Assembly: GCA_030630005.1 (NCBI GenBank)
Contig: DAOVNY010000004.1
Span: forward strand, 1 to 33,290
DNA: 33,290 bases
DNA from: Bacteroidales bacterium
Lineage (GTDB): Bacteria > Bacteroidota > Bacteroidia > Bacteroidales > JAIORY01
Direction: 5' to 3'
Shown piece by piece: positions 10,000 through 20,031 of this stretch. Positions within the stretch are counted from its first letter, which is position 1. The number at the start of each line of letters is the position of its first letter. Under the pieces are notes generated by a model that ran no database searches, had not been told where the DNA came from, and saw only the letters and a program-made list of their open reading frames with translations. The position numbers were made by a program, and so were the translations under genes.

Positions 10000-11025
10000 A
10001 TGATGCTGACAAAAGATACTTGCCATAAAATATTTAATTTTTTCAATGATCAGAAAATACTGGTCATTGGTGATGTGATGGTTGATTCCTACTTGTGGGG
10101 AAAAGTTGACAGGATATCACCGGAAGCTCCTGTCCCTGTGGTGGCTGTAAAGAAAAGAGAAAACCGTCTTGGGGGTGCAGCTAATGTTGCTTTAAACTTA
10201 AAATCGCTTGGAGCAAAACCTGTCCTCTGCTCTGTTATTGGTAATGATCTTAAAGGAAATGAATTTATCGAACTTCTGAAAAATGAAAACCTTTCTTTTG
10301 AAGGAATTACTAAAAGCAGCCATCGTATTACAACAACAAAATTTAGGGTTATAGGAAACAATTCACAATTGATAAGAGTTGACGAAGAAATTATTACCGA
10401 CCTTATTAAAAATGACCTTGACAAATTACTAACTGTTATCTCCGGACTTCTGAATAAAAATGATATCAAAGCAATTGTTTTTCAGGATTATAATAAAGGT
10501 ATCCTGACAAAAGATTTGATCCGTAAAGTGATAGCTCTGGCAAATGATAAAAATATTCCTGTTGTGGTTGACCCGAAAAAGAAAAATTTCGGTGAGTTTA
10601 AAAATATAGATCTTTTTAAACCTAATCTGAAGGAATTAAAAGAAGGTTTGAAAATGGAAGCAGACCTCGGAGAAAATTCAGTTTTAAAAAATGCAGTTGA
10701 CAAATTGCACAAACGGCAAAACATAAAAACTATTCTTACCACTTTATCTGAAAAAGGTGTTTTAATAAGCTCAAAAGTATCTGAAAATAAATTTGAAAAA
10801 CATTTTATTCCTGCGCATGTCCGTGTTATTTCCGATGTTTCGGGAGCCGGTGATACCGTTATCAGTGTGGCTACATTATGTCTCGTTGCAGGTCTCGCTC
10901 CTAAGGATATTGCTTCGATCTCGAATCTTGCCGGCGGAATTGTTTGTGAAGAAGTAGGGGTAGTTCCGATAAATAAGGAACGACTTTTTAAAGATCATTT
11001 GAATTGCAGGAGAAAAAAAATATAA
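10000..11025 (+). CDS. PfkB-family D-glycero-beta-D-manno-heptose-7-phosphate kinase (kinase domain only)
   Basis: ILVIGDVMVDSYLWGKVDRISPEAPVPVV, RLGGAANVALNL, VVDPKKKNF, DVSGAGDTV. ORF track starts at TTG 9979; ATG at 10000 preferred. No cytidylyltransferase domain. Confidence 0.85.
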   Translation: MMLTKDTCHKIFNFFNDQKILVIGDVMVDSYLWGKVDRISPEAPVPVVAVKKRENRLGGAANVALNLKSLGAKPVLCSVIGNDLKGNEFIELLKNENLSFEGITKSSHRITTTKFRVIGNNSQLIRVDEEIITDLIKNDLDKLLTVISGLLNKNDIKAIVFQDYNKGILTKDLIRKVIALANDKNIPVVVDPKKKNFGEFKNIDLFKPNLKELKEGLKMEADLGENSVLKNAVDKLHKRQNIKTILTTLSEKGVLISSKVSENKFEKHFIPAHVRVISDVSGAGDTVISVATLCLVAGLAPKDIASISNLAGGIVCEEVGVVPINKERLFKDHLNCRRKKI

Positions 11026-11720
11026 ATAACAAAGAAAAGGAAAATATAAGGCAAATGTTTGATAACATTGCTACAAATTATGATTTTCTAAATCATTTTT
11101 TTTCCTTTGGGATTGACCATTTATGGCGTCGTAAAGTTGTAAAAATATTAAAACCGCTTAAACCGGTATCAATTCTTGATATTGCAACAGGTACAGGTGA
11201 TTTGGCTATCAGGGAAGTAAAACTTAATCCTGAAAAGATTGTTGGAATTGATATTTCGGGAAATATGCTCAGGATAGGGGAGGAGAAAGTTCTTGCCGCA
11301 AAGCTTGATAATATTATTAGTTTTAAACAAGCTGACTCAGCAGAAATTCCTTTTGATGAAAATACATTTGAGGCGGTTACCGTTGCTTTTGGTGTGAGGA
11401 ATTTTGAAGACCTTGATAAATCCCTTTCTGAAATTTTTCGTGTTTTGAAAAAGAACGGACAACTTGCAGTTCTTGAATTTTCGATGCCTGAAAAATTTCC
11501 TTTTAAGCAGTTTTATAAAATTTATCTTAATAAAATTATTCCTTTGGCAGGAAAAATAATTTCAAAAGATGTGTCAGCATATTCGTATCTTTCGGTTAGT
11601 ATTGGTGCTTTTCCATCGGGTGAAAAATTTCTTGACTACATGAAAAAAGCAGGATTTATAAAAACATTTCAACGCAGGCTTACTTTTGGAGTGGCATCGG
11701 TTTATGTTGGAACTAAATGA
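11004..11720 (+). CDS. ubiE: Demethylmenaquinone/ubiquinone methyltransferase UbiE/MenG
   Basis: MFDNIATNYDFLNHFFSFGIDHLWRRK, LDIATGTGDLAI, VAFGVRNFEDL. TTG start, overlapping the kinase gene. Confidence 0.93.
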   Translation: MQEKKNINNKEKENIRQMFDNIATNYDFLNHFFSFGIDHLWRRKVVKILKPLKPVSILDIATGTGDLAIREVKLNPEKIVGIDISGNMLRIGEEKVLAAKLDNIISFKQADSAEIPFDENTFEAVTVAFGVRNFEDLDKSLSEIFRVLKKNGQLAVLEFSMPEKFPFKQFYKIYLNKIIPLAGKIISKDVSAYSYLSVSIGAFPSGEKFLDYMKKAGFIKTFQRRLTFGVASVYVGTK

Positions 11721-11840
11721 GCAGTAACTAAGTCGGACTAAATAAATATTATTATTGAATATTTATACTCATTTAATTCAAAATCAGGAAATAAATAAAA
11801 AATTTGCTCGTTAATAAATAATACCTCAAAATACAGATCA

Positions 11841-12617
11841 TTGAAGATTATAAAAGTTATAATAGTAAGTATAATTGTTGGAGTATTTCTTATGCAGGGA
11901 AATGCTTTTGCGCAATTTGATAAAGTAAAAAATTTACCTTATTATGATCAAACGAAATTTCATTTTGGATTTATCCTTGCTGCAAATACCATGTTTTTCA
12001 CAGTAAAAACAAATCCCGGATTTCAAACAGAATTGTATGATGGAAATATGTTGCCACCGGATATTTCCGGAGATTCATTTTATTTGTATGGTGTTACTTC
12101 CCAACCCACTTACGGATTTACTATCGGAATTGTTGCTAACATGAGAGTGGCAAAATATGTAGATCTTAGATTTATTCCTTCACTTGCTTTTGGCGAAAGA
12201 TATTTGATCTACAGTATTAATAAATATCAGAATCAGGATACTATACTGGTGGATATGAAAAAGAGTATCACTTCAACCTGTGTCCTTTTTCCTTTACATT
12301 TTAAATATAAATCTGCAAGAACAAATAATTTCAGAGCCTATGTCCTTGGCGGGATAAATTATAGTATTGACCTTGCCTCACAATCAAAGAATAAAGAAGC
12401 AGAAGGTAGCGGAACAGTATTGAAATTATATAGAAATGATTTATTATTTGACATTGGTGTTGGTGGAGATTTTTATACTACTTTTTTCAAATTTGGTGTA
12501 GAACTAAAAATGTCGTACGGAATTAATGATCTCCTGAAACCGGAAGATAATATCTATACCAATGGAATAGAACGCCTTAACGGTAAGGTTTTTCAGTTGG
12601 CACTTACTTTTGAATAA
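11841..12617 (+). CDS. porT: PorT-like outer-membrane beta-barrel protein (type IX secretion)
   Basis: Signal peptide, 'KVKNLPYYDQTKFHFGFILAANTMFFTVK', beta-barrel pattern; position directly after ubiE matches the usual porT neighbourhood. TTG start. Confidence 0.8.
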   Translation: MKIIKVIIVSIIVGVFLMQGNAFAQFDKVKNLPYYDQTKFHFGFILAANTMFFTVKTNPGFQTELYDGNMLPPDISGDSFYLYGVTSQPTYGFTIGIVANMRVAKYVDLRFIPSLAFGERYLIYSINKYQNQDTILVDMKKSITSTCVLFPLHFKYKSARTNNFRAYVLGGINYSIDLASQSKNKEAEGSGTVLKLYRNDLLFDIGVGGDFYTTFFKFGVELKMSYGINDLLKPEDNIYTNGIERLNGKVFQLALTFE

Positions 12618-12694
12618 ACCAGAAACCAGTATCAAGCATCCGGTTAATTATTTTTTTTCTTATCTTGCAAAACAAAATTAAATCATAAACAAAC

Positions 12695-13375
12695 ATGAAC
12701 TCACAAAAACACCAACCAACAATATTTGATGCTTTTGTAAAAAAAGCTAAACTAAAACAATATGTTTATTCAAATACTTTAAACACTATAAAATTATTTA
12801 AGAAAACAATAAATGAAGTAGTTTTAGAATATCAGGATCAATATAAAAATACTGAAAAATTAATCCCTTTTGAATATAAAGATAAAAGTGATTTTGAGAT
12901 TGAATTAAAATTTGGAGGAGATGTTTTATTGTTTTTGATGCATACAAATGTTTTTGAATTTCCCCGCGAACATGAGGTGATGAAAACTTCATATATAAAA
13001 GAAGACAAGTTTAGATCGTATTGCGGGATAATTCATATTTATAATTTCCTTGCCGATTCATTCAAATATAATCGTGTTAATGATGTTGGATATCTTATCG
13101 GACGTGTATTTATAAATAAGGATAAACATTATTTTATTGAAGGGAAAAGAGAACTAGGATTATTATATAATAAATTCGGAGAAGCAAAAATGGGTAAAAA
13201 AGCAGCCCGCGATATTATTGAATCTTCTATTAATTACACTATTAATTTTGATCTTTTAACTCCTCCATATCAAAATATTCAGGAAATATACGTTCAGGAT
13301 ATAAAATATGCTATTGATAATATGACACTTAAAACGGGTAAACGATTAGGTTTTAGATTTCAAGCAGATAAATAA
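12695..13375 (+). CDS. Conserved hypothetical protein
   Basis: 226-aa ORF; no recognised family. Confidence 0.75.
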   Translation: MNSQKHQPTIFDAFVKKAKLKQYVYSNTLNTIKLFKKTINEVVLEYQDQYKNTEKLIPFEYKDKSDFEIELKFGGDVLLFLMHTNVFEFPREHEVMKTSYIKEDKFRSYCGIIHIYNFLADSFKYNRVNDVGYLIGRVFINKDKHYFIEGKRELGLLYNKFGEAKMGKKAARDIIESSINYTINFDLLTPPYQNIQEIYVQDIKYAIDNMTLKTGKRLGFRFQADK

Positions 13376-13427
13376 TTACAGAGTAAAATATTTTTTGAAA
13401 AAATGTTGCTGTATTAAAAAATTATTA

Positions 13428-13435
13428 TAAATTTG
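13428..13435 (+). promoter_or_regulatory. Bacteroidetes-type -7 element (TAnnTTTG) upstream of tRNA-Glu
   Basis: TAAATTTG; TTG-containing sequence about 20 nt upstream. Confidence 0.5.
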
Positions 13436-13450
13436 CACCTCGAAAATTAT

Positions 13451-13524
13451 GGTCCGTTCGTCTAGCCAGGTCAGGACGTCAGGTTTTCATCCTGGTAACA
13501 CGGGTTCGAATCCCGTACGGACTA
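13451..13524 (+). tRNA. tRNA-Glu (anticodon TTC)
   Basis: GGTCCGT acceptor / ACGGACT; anticodon arm TCAGG-TTTTCAT-CCTGG; T-arm ACGGG-TTCGAAT-CCCGT. CCA not encoded. Confidence 0.95.
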
Positions 13525-13525
13525 C

Positions 13526-13558
13526 AAACCCTTGTAAGTATTGCTTGCAAGGGTTTTT
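13526..13558 (+). terminator. Rho-independent terminator after tRNA-Glu
   Basis: AAACCCTTG(T)AAG-TATT-(G)CTT(G)CAAGGGTTTTT hairpin plus T-run. Confidence 0.75.
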
Positions 13559-13594
13559 GGTTTTTTGTCTTAATTTTTTCTATTTGTTTCTCTG

Positions 13595-14977
13595 TCAATA
13601 TTTGACTATTTTTTCAACTTTTATAAAATCTTTTCCTGTTAGTTTTACAAAATATACACCTTTTGAATAATTGGAAATATTTATTTTTTCAGTTGTTGTA
13701 TTAAGCATTCTACTTAAAATAACTTGTCCACTGAGATTGCTGATTTGGATATTGGCATCTTCGATATTTGTAAACTCAATGTTAATTGTTTCATTTGTAG
13801 GATTTGGATAAACTACATATTTTGAGTCATTCCATTTATTATTAATATTTTGAATAGTATTATTTATGAACAGAGTATTTTGCTCTCCTTCGTAATCAAA
13901 TTCTGATGTCCAGATAAACCTCATAACAGAAATATCTAAATCTCCATCACCATCAGCATCTCCAAGCGATATATCAGAAATAGCGTTTATAGGCCAATCA
14001 GTATATCCACCTGTTTCGATAGTACTTTTCTCAAAAGACATATTATTATTTAAATAAACAGCAAGACGATCTGATAAAAAGCCATAAGCTCCTACAACCA
14101 AATCTATATCATTATCGTTATCAATATCACCAAATTTAGAACAACTGAAATTAATATTATCAATTATAATACATGAAAAATCTCCATTTCCGTCATTGAT
14201 ATAAATACATACTTTGCTGTCTGAATCCCATGTATTTGATGTAATATCAACGTCACCATCATTATCAACATCTGTATATGAAAGATTACTCATATGAGCA
14301 ATTTTCTTGTCCAAAACATGAATAAAGCGAAAACAATCCTGTCCCATCATTTTTATATACCTTGCTTGAGTCAATACAACATCCCGCTCCAAAAATTATA
14401 TCTAAATCATTATCATTATCAACATCAAAAACAGCAACAGAAACAGCATCATTAAATTCATTGTTGAAGTCAGGTAAATACTCATTGTTCCCATTATTCA
14501 ATAAAATAAAAGAATAATCATCTCCCCAGCAAGTAATTACTATATCTATGTTGCCATCTTCATCAAAATCCCCTTTATCTATATCAGTAATATTATATGG
14601 AATTATAAATTCATTCTTTACTAAATTACCGTTTCCCTGATTATAATAGATGTAATTAGGATTGGTATCATAATTTCCGATGAAAAGATCAATATCATTA
14701 TCATCATCAATATCAATCCACTTAACAAAATTGGTAGGGGGAGTGAATCAGAAATTATTGAGTCAATAAAATTTCCATTACCTTCATTAATATAAATTAA
14801 ATTCTGTCCAATATTTCCAACAACCAAATCTAAATCACCATCATTATCATAATCTCCCCAATCGGAACTTGATGATATTCTTGTGCCAAATTTCGATAAA
14901 TTGGTAAATGATGGTTGCGAATAAATCAGTAATTGATATTTAATTATTATAATTATTAAACATATTATTTTTTTCAT
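13595..14977 (-). pseudogene. VCBS/FG-GAP repeat protein with type IX (Por) C-terminal sorting domain, interrupted by two frameshifts
   Basis: Signal peptide MKKIICLIIIIIKYQLLIYSQ, repeated 'DYDNDGDLDLVVGN', 'DVDNDNDLDIIFGA', 'DGDGDLDISVM', C-terminal 'YPNPTNETINIEF...GVYFVKL...KIVKY'. ORFs 14621-14977 and 13595-14392 share a frame; the 14286-14736 segment is in another frame. Confidence 0.85.
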
Positions 14978-15049
14978 AAAAAAAGTGTTTATTTTTAATA
15001 TTCACCAAATATATAAAAAATCTTAAGGGTGTGTGAAAAAAGAAATTTT

Positions 15050-15484
15050 TTATTTTTCCTTTGTCTTTTTATAAACAGAATACATACATGGCTTTGAAGT
15101 TGGTCTTGTTTTAAAACCGAATTTATGATAAAATTTTTTAACTCCCTCAGCTGTCATTAAACCGATAAATGAATTATGGTTAGCATTATCATCTAAATAT
15201 TTTATTACTTCATTCATTATAATTTTGCCGAATCCTTTTCCCTGATATTCCGGAATTACAATAATATCCTGTATGTAAAAATATATTGAACCATCGCCAA
15301 CTATTCTTCCAATTCCAATTAGTTTGTCAATGTTATATATACAAACGGAAAACAAAGATTTCTCAAGCCCTTTCTTTATTGTTTCTAAATCCAATTTATC
15401 CCAAGTTGTTGTATTCCTGATTTTATCATATTCAATTGGTGTGGGATTTTTAAACTCAATTCTATAACCTTTTGGTAAATCCAT
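15050..15484 (-). CDS. GNAT family N-acetyltransferase
   Basis: DIIVIPEYQGKGFGKIIMNEVIKYL, KFYHKFGFKTR. Confidence 0.88.
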   Translation of the reverse strand: MDLPKGYRIEFKNPTPIEYDKIRNTTTWDKLDLETIKKGLEKSLFSVCIYNIDKLIGIGRIVGDGSIYFYIQDIIVIPEYQGKGFGKIIMNEVIKYLDDNANHNSFIGLMTAEGVKKFYHKFGFKTRPTSKPCMYSVYKKTKEK

Positions 15485-15705
15485 TTCTTATTCCTTTTTT
15501 ATTTGTTTATTCACAGTTTTCATATATCTTATTTTGTAGCGTTTCTAAAGCAGGATAAACAGGATGATCTGTAAAGAAATCCGGGTAGGCAGTTTATTCC
15601 TTTATTAATTTTTATTTCAGGTTTATGACTTCAAAACATTTTTAATTATAAAAACTCGAACTTTAATTTATTTGGATCGCAATTGTAAATTATAGCTTCT
15701 TGCTC

Positions 15706-16593
15706 TTATTTTTTTCCAAAAGGAATGGTAATTCCCAACCATGGTAATGCTATGAAATCTTCTATTTCACTATTGAATGGTATCAGCAGGCCATAATCCA
15801 GTCCTGCATCTTTAATAATTTGTCTTCCTCCAAATGAAAGAATTACCGTAGTTGTTTTCCCTGTTTGGATGAAGTAGTTTTCGGTTAGAAAATACCCTCG
15901 TGCCCCTGTACGCAACATTGCATTAATATTTATCATGGGAGATTTTGCCCATTCACCTCCTGCATAACCATAACCCAAGCCAATACTTATATTATTATCT
16001 TTTGATCCAAAAGTTGATATACCATAGAGTATTCCAAATCCGGTATTTTCTTCTCCTACTACGGTACCAATCAATGCCCCTGCACCTATGCTTAGCTTAT
16101 CTTTAGTTATCGGAATGGAAAACTTTGGTGTAAACCAAACCGGAGTGGAAATACCTGCAAAAAGGAAAAGAGGAACCAAGCCACCTCCAATTGAAACAGC
16201 GTCGGTAAGCCCCACTGCAAATGAGTTAACCAACACCCACACATTTTGGTAATAACCTTCGCCTGCTTTCAGTCCGTAACCATTTGGTGAAAAGAAATAA
16301 CGCGTTGCCTGAGGATTATCAAACCAATATTTCTCATCCTTTACTTTTTTCATATCGATGGGATGCATTTTTTTAATATCGGTTTTTAAAATATTTATCT
16401 CTCCTAATTTATTTGAATTGAATAAAATTTTCACTGAATCCTGGGACATGATTTGTCCTATGTAAGTATTTCCATCGTTTGTTTCAATGTGATAGGTCAG
16501 TGAATCAGGTTGATTTTGAGCCGGGCAGTATAATATTGTCAGGAATAGTGCAATGATAATACTCAGTTTGCAGTATTTGATTTTTATTTTCAT
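15706..16593 (-). CDS. Hypothetical exported protein, outer-membrane-like
   Basis: N-terminal signal sequence; ARYFFSPNGYGLKAGEGYYQN and Gly-rich repeated beta-strand pattern. Confidence 0.7.
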   Translation of the reverse strand: MKIKIKYCKLSIIIALFLTILYCPAQNQPDSLTYHIETNDGNTYIGQIMSQDSVKILFNSNKLGEINILKTDIKKMHPIDMKKVKDEKYWFDNPQATRYFFSPNGYGLKAGEGYYQNVWVLVNSFAVGLTDAVSIGGGLVPLFLFAGISTPVWFTPKFSIPITKDKLSIGAGALIGTVVGEENTGFGILYGISTFGSKDNNISIGLGYGYAGGEWAKSPMININAMLRTGARGYFLTENYFIQTGKTTTVILSFGGRQIIKDAGLDYGLLIPFNSEIEDFIALPWLGITIPFGKK

Positions 16594-16869
16594 AAAGCTA
16601 AGATTTTAATTATTTTGAATTCATGTTAAAATGTTGTGCTGTTATATTAAGCATTCTTCAAATATATAAAAATACTCTAAATATTCCAAATATTTGGTGG
16701 ATTTTTTATTATCTGCAAATGTTTATTTACAACCTGGGTATAAATTTCTGTTGTTTTTGATGAAAATTTTTTAATTTTTATTAAGCTGATAAACAGGCTG
16801 TAATAGTAGTATCATATTTAATAAATAAAAAAAGTTAAAAAAAACTTGACTTTTGGGGTTATATATTTC

Positions 16870-16877
16870 TATATTTG
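16870..16877 (+). promoter_or_regulatory. Bacteroidetes-type -7 element TATATTTG upstream of the three-gene cluster
   Basis: TAnnTTTG match; TTGAC lies 19 nt upstream. Confidence 0.5.
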
Positions 16878-16947
16878 CATAGTTCATAAAAAGTGAAGCA
16901 TATAAAATACTAATAAAAAGACTTTAAAAAATTATAAAATATATATT

Positions 16948-17775
16948 ATGACAAACAACACTTCAATTAAACAGCAAATAAACTGGAATTTCTGGATACC
17001 GGCAGTAATGTTTTTCTTGTTGCTGATAATAGAAGATCAGGCTTTTGGCACTTATTATTCATCATGGGTTTATGGTTTAATTTTAATCTTGGTTGGAATA
17101 CTGTATTCTGTACGCTACAAACTTTATCAGCCGGCTCTAATTATTTGCCTTATTGGATTAACAGTCTGGCATTATTTTCTGGCTACCCATTTTGAAGCCA
17201 ATATTTACATGCTTCAATTATTAGGAATTGACATTTCGATCAACCTTGAAGATAATCCATTTTCCTTGTTTACGTGGATAATAAACGCTGTTGTTTTATT
17301 TATTTTGATGGCTATAACTTCATCCGTTTTGGATAAAGCATTCAAATTGGAAAAATCTGCAAGGAGAATATTTAAAACAGCAGCCTTGACTGTTTATAGT
17401 GTCTCAAATGGATTCACATCCCGGCCATATTCTGCCGGTTATGCTGAATATACTAAAGAACAAATAATAGGTTTTGCACATTATTTATCAGGGGAAATAA
17501 TTGTTTTCCCTGTTTACAGAGAAAACGGTATTTATCTTACATTTTCGATGCGAAGAAGCCCGCTTTCAATTCATGAACCTTCGGAAATAAGTTATGTTTA
17601 TTTTGATTATAAAGGGAAAATAACTGTTCATATTTCGGAAACGGATTACAGAAGGTATAAAACTGAACTCAGCTTTGATCAATTATGTGAATCAATGAGT
17701 GATGTTTTTAAACGTTTTTTAAATTATTACATAAATAACCATGAAAGTAGAATAGATACCGAGTTGAAAAATTAG
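16948..17775 (+). CDS. Uncharacterised membrane protein: about 4 N-terminal TM helices plus a soluble C-terminal domain
   Basis: 275-aa ORF with hydrophobic segments 15-140 and a polar C-terminal half. Confidence 0.75.
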   Translation: MTNNTSIKQQINWNFWIPAVMFFLLLIIEDQAFGTYYSSWVYGLILILVGILYSVRYKLYQPALIICLIGLTVWHYFLATHFEANIYMLQLLGIDISINLEDNPFSLFTWIINAVVLFILMAITSSVLDKAFKLEKSARRIFKTAALTVYSVSNGFTSRPYSAGYAEYTKEQIIGFAHYLSGEIIVFPVYRENGIYLTFSMRRSPLSIHEPSEISYVYFDYKGKITVHISETDYRRYKTELSFDQLCESMSDVFKRFLNYYINNHESRIDTELKN

Positions 17776-17791
17776 AAAAAGGAGGAATATT

Positions 17792-17977
17792 ATGAAATAC
17801 AAAGTACATCGTTTTGAAATCAATATGGTCCAAGATCATGGCAGATTAGAACATTTCTTAAATAATTTGAAAGGAGAAATTGTATCAATAATTCCAAATA
17901 TTGCAAAAACAACCTTGTTTCAAATATATGGGGTGACGCGTAAAGTTGACTTTCTTTTGATAGTTGAAAAAATTTAA
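17792..17977 (+). CDS. Small conserved protein (61 aa; DUF4177-like in size and layout)
   Basis: MKYKVHRFEINMVQDHGRLEHFLNNLKGEIVSIIPNI...KVDFLLIVEK; AGGAGG-type spacer before the start (aaaaaggaggaatattatg). Confidence 0.6.
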   Translation: MKYKVHRFEINMVQDHGRLEHFLNNLKGEIVSIIPNIAKTTLFQIYGVTRKVDFLLIVEKI

Positions 17978-18013
17978 TATCATTTAAATAAATTGCGAAA
18001 CATAAAATTGGGA

Positions 18014-18625
18014 ATGGATTTTAAAGAAGCTGCAATATTAGGATCATATATATCAAAGGATTATGCGGAGTCGCTTTTTAAGTTATTGGCGATTTATCAT
18101 AATATCTCAGCTTCGGAAGCTGCGTCGAGGTTGAATATGCACATTCGTACTGTTCAGGATTTTATGGAAGCGATGGTTTTGTTGGATATTTTGGAGAAAG
18201 AAGAAGTTTACGAAAAGAAAAGACCATATTTCAGGTACTCTTTAAAGAAACACAAAATATTAATGGAGATTGATCTTGATACTTTGTTCAAAAATCCTCA
18301 ACCATTAAATGAATTTACTAAAAAAATCCGTGAAAAGAAAAATGCAGGAGCACGTTTCTCAATTGCTCGTAACAATCAATATTTTAGCAGTGTAGCAATT
18401 TGGATTGGAGAAGGACGACAGCAAAAAGAGCGGAAGATCAGCCTGACTATTGCACAAGGTAAATTTCTTTATAATCTTCCTTTTCCGAGTGCAGAAACTC
18501 GGAGTATTTCAGAATTAATGAAAAAAGCAGAAATTGATCAGGAACATGCTTCTGAAATTCTTGATATTGTAAATGTTTTAATTGAATATAAAGTGGTTGA
18601 AGTGGAAAAAAATATTTTGTCTTGA
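18014..18625 (+). CDS. Winged-helix DNA-binding transcriptional regulator
   Basis: ESLFKLLAIYHNISASEAASRLNMHIRTVQDFMEAMVLLDILEKEE resembles a wHTH; a second wHTH-like segment is near the C-terminus. ORF track uses TTG 17993; ATG at 18014 is the alternative. Confidence 0.65.
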   Translation: MDFKEAAILGSYISKDYAESLFKLLAIYHNISASEAASRLNMHIRTVQDFMEAMVLLDILEKEEVYEKKRPYFRYSLKKHKILMEIDLDTLFKNPQPLNEFTKKIREKKNAGARFSIARNNQYFSSVAIWIGEGRQQKERKISLTIAQGKFLYNLPFPSAETRSISELMKKAEIDQEHASEILDIVNVLIEYKVVEVEKNILS

Positions 18626-18771
18626 AAATTATTTCCTTCTACGATTTTCTATTCTTCTGATTTCTTACTAATGTCTGGAGTATTTTTTCTTATATTTAAA
18701 CTTTCTATTGTAAAATATTATTATAATATTTGGCTTTTTTAAAAAGCATCTGTTTAATATTTAATTTTATT

Positions 18772-19533
18772 ATGAAAGACTTAAAACACTTCGCTTTATT
18801 AATGTTCTTTTTATTTGCATTAGATGGCGAATGCCTATCTTGACCCTGGTACAGGAAGTATAATAATCCATGCATTAATTGCAGGTTTTGTTGGTGCAGT
18901 TTTTGTCATCAAAATTTATCGCCGGATAAATAAAGTCTATGCTGATGATTATGAGCAATTAATGTTTTCGGGATTATATAACAAGCTTGTAGAAAACCAT
19001 TTATTAATACCTCATATTGAAACAAAATTAATTCCGTAAAAACATGGACACCTTTGAGAATGGCAAGTATATTAAATATGGAGCAAATTAAATCGAATGA
19101 AATTAATCAATGTTATAAATTAATAAAAAACAGCAAGGTTGTTGATATTTTAAAATCAAAAGATTATACCATTTATAATTTTCCGATGCGTTATTACGAA
19201 GATAAAATTTCGCCTATGACCAAGGCAGATACTACCTTTGGGACTTCGTTTGGAAAATACAAAGGACCTGCTTATAAACTTAGTAATTTCAATAATGAAT
19301 TACTAAAGACAAGTGTTTTTAGAAAATTCATTAAAAATTATTACCGTAAAAGTTTGGGCGATGATAAAAAATATAATAATATTTATTCAAATTATATAAG
19401 TTTTACCTTTAACAAACTGAAAGAAATACCCGAATATCAGAGTCCGAAATTTATTTATGCACATATTGAATGTCCCCATAATCCTTATGTTTTTGATAAA
19501 GATGGTAAACGAATAGGTGTAAAGTGGGTATGA
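18772..19533 (+). pseudogene. Decayed LDPGTGS membrane protein joined to an internal fragment of a sulfatase-like phosphoglycerol transferase family protein
   Basis: MKDLKHFALLMFFLFAL.. (18772 frame) is separated by a frameshift from MANAYLDPGTGSIIIHALIAGFVGAVFVIKIY. Downstream ORF has '..PLRMASILNM..', 'FTFNKLKEIPEYQSPKFIYAHIECPHNPYVFDKDGKRIG' and then ends abruptly. Confidence 0.65.
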
Positions 19534-19560
19534 GTTGATAGAAAATTAATCATTATAGTT

Positions 19561-20028
19561 TCATCTTACGTTAATGTGATATTTTTTTTGCAATCCGTGT
19601 AAGAAATTACGCAATATCTGATCTTTACATTGGCGATATTGGCTCTGATTTGGCTTACGAAAGAATGCACTTAATTCGTGTTTACTTATGCGAAGATCCA
19701 CCAGATCAAGAATTTCCAGAATATCATGATCTTTCAGGTTTAATGCTATTTTTAATTTTCTAAAAACGATATTATTATTTAGTCGTTTTTCGGGAATAGG
19801 TGGAGGTCCTTCTTTTTTACCGCGTTTATCTATTATCAGACCATTCAGAAAAATTGCCAGTTGCAGGTCATAAAGTCCTTCATACGCAGGATCATCATCT
19901 TTTTTTAACCAATTACTTATCTGTGCTCGTGTTACCTTATAATCGGCTAAGCCAAATATCTCAATCATCTTCGAATCGCTAAAATCGAAAGTGTAACGGA
20001 TACGGCGTAATATGTCGTTATGATTCAT
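19561..20028 (-). CDS. DUF1456 (YehS-like) family protein
   Basis: Duplicated motif: NDILRRIRYTFDFSDSKMIEIFGLADYKVTRAQISNWLKK / NIVFRKLKIALNLKDHDILEILDLVDLRISKHELSAFFRK. Confidence 0.88.
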   Translation of the reverse strand: MNHNDILRRIRYTFDFSDSKMIEIFGLADYKVTRAQISNWLKKDDDPAYEGLYDLQLAIFLNGLIIDKRGKKEGPPPIPEKRLNNNIVFRKLKIALNLKDHDILEILDLVDLRISKHELSAFFRKPNQSQYRQCKDQILRNFLHGLQKKYHINVR

Positions 20029-20031
20029 AAT

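Noticed and set aside
10089-10742. Two minus-strand ORFs (126 and 84 aa) under the heptose kinase gene
   Set aside because: Antisense shadows of a convincing PfkB-family gene.
13449-13670. 73-aa plus-strand ORF
   Set aside because: Its first 75 nt are tRNA-Glu and it then runs through the terminator; not a protein gene.
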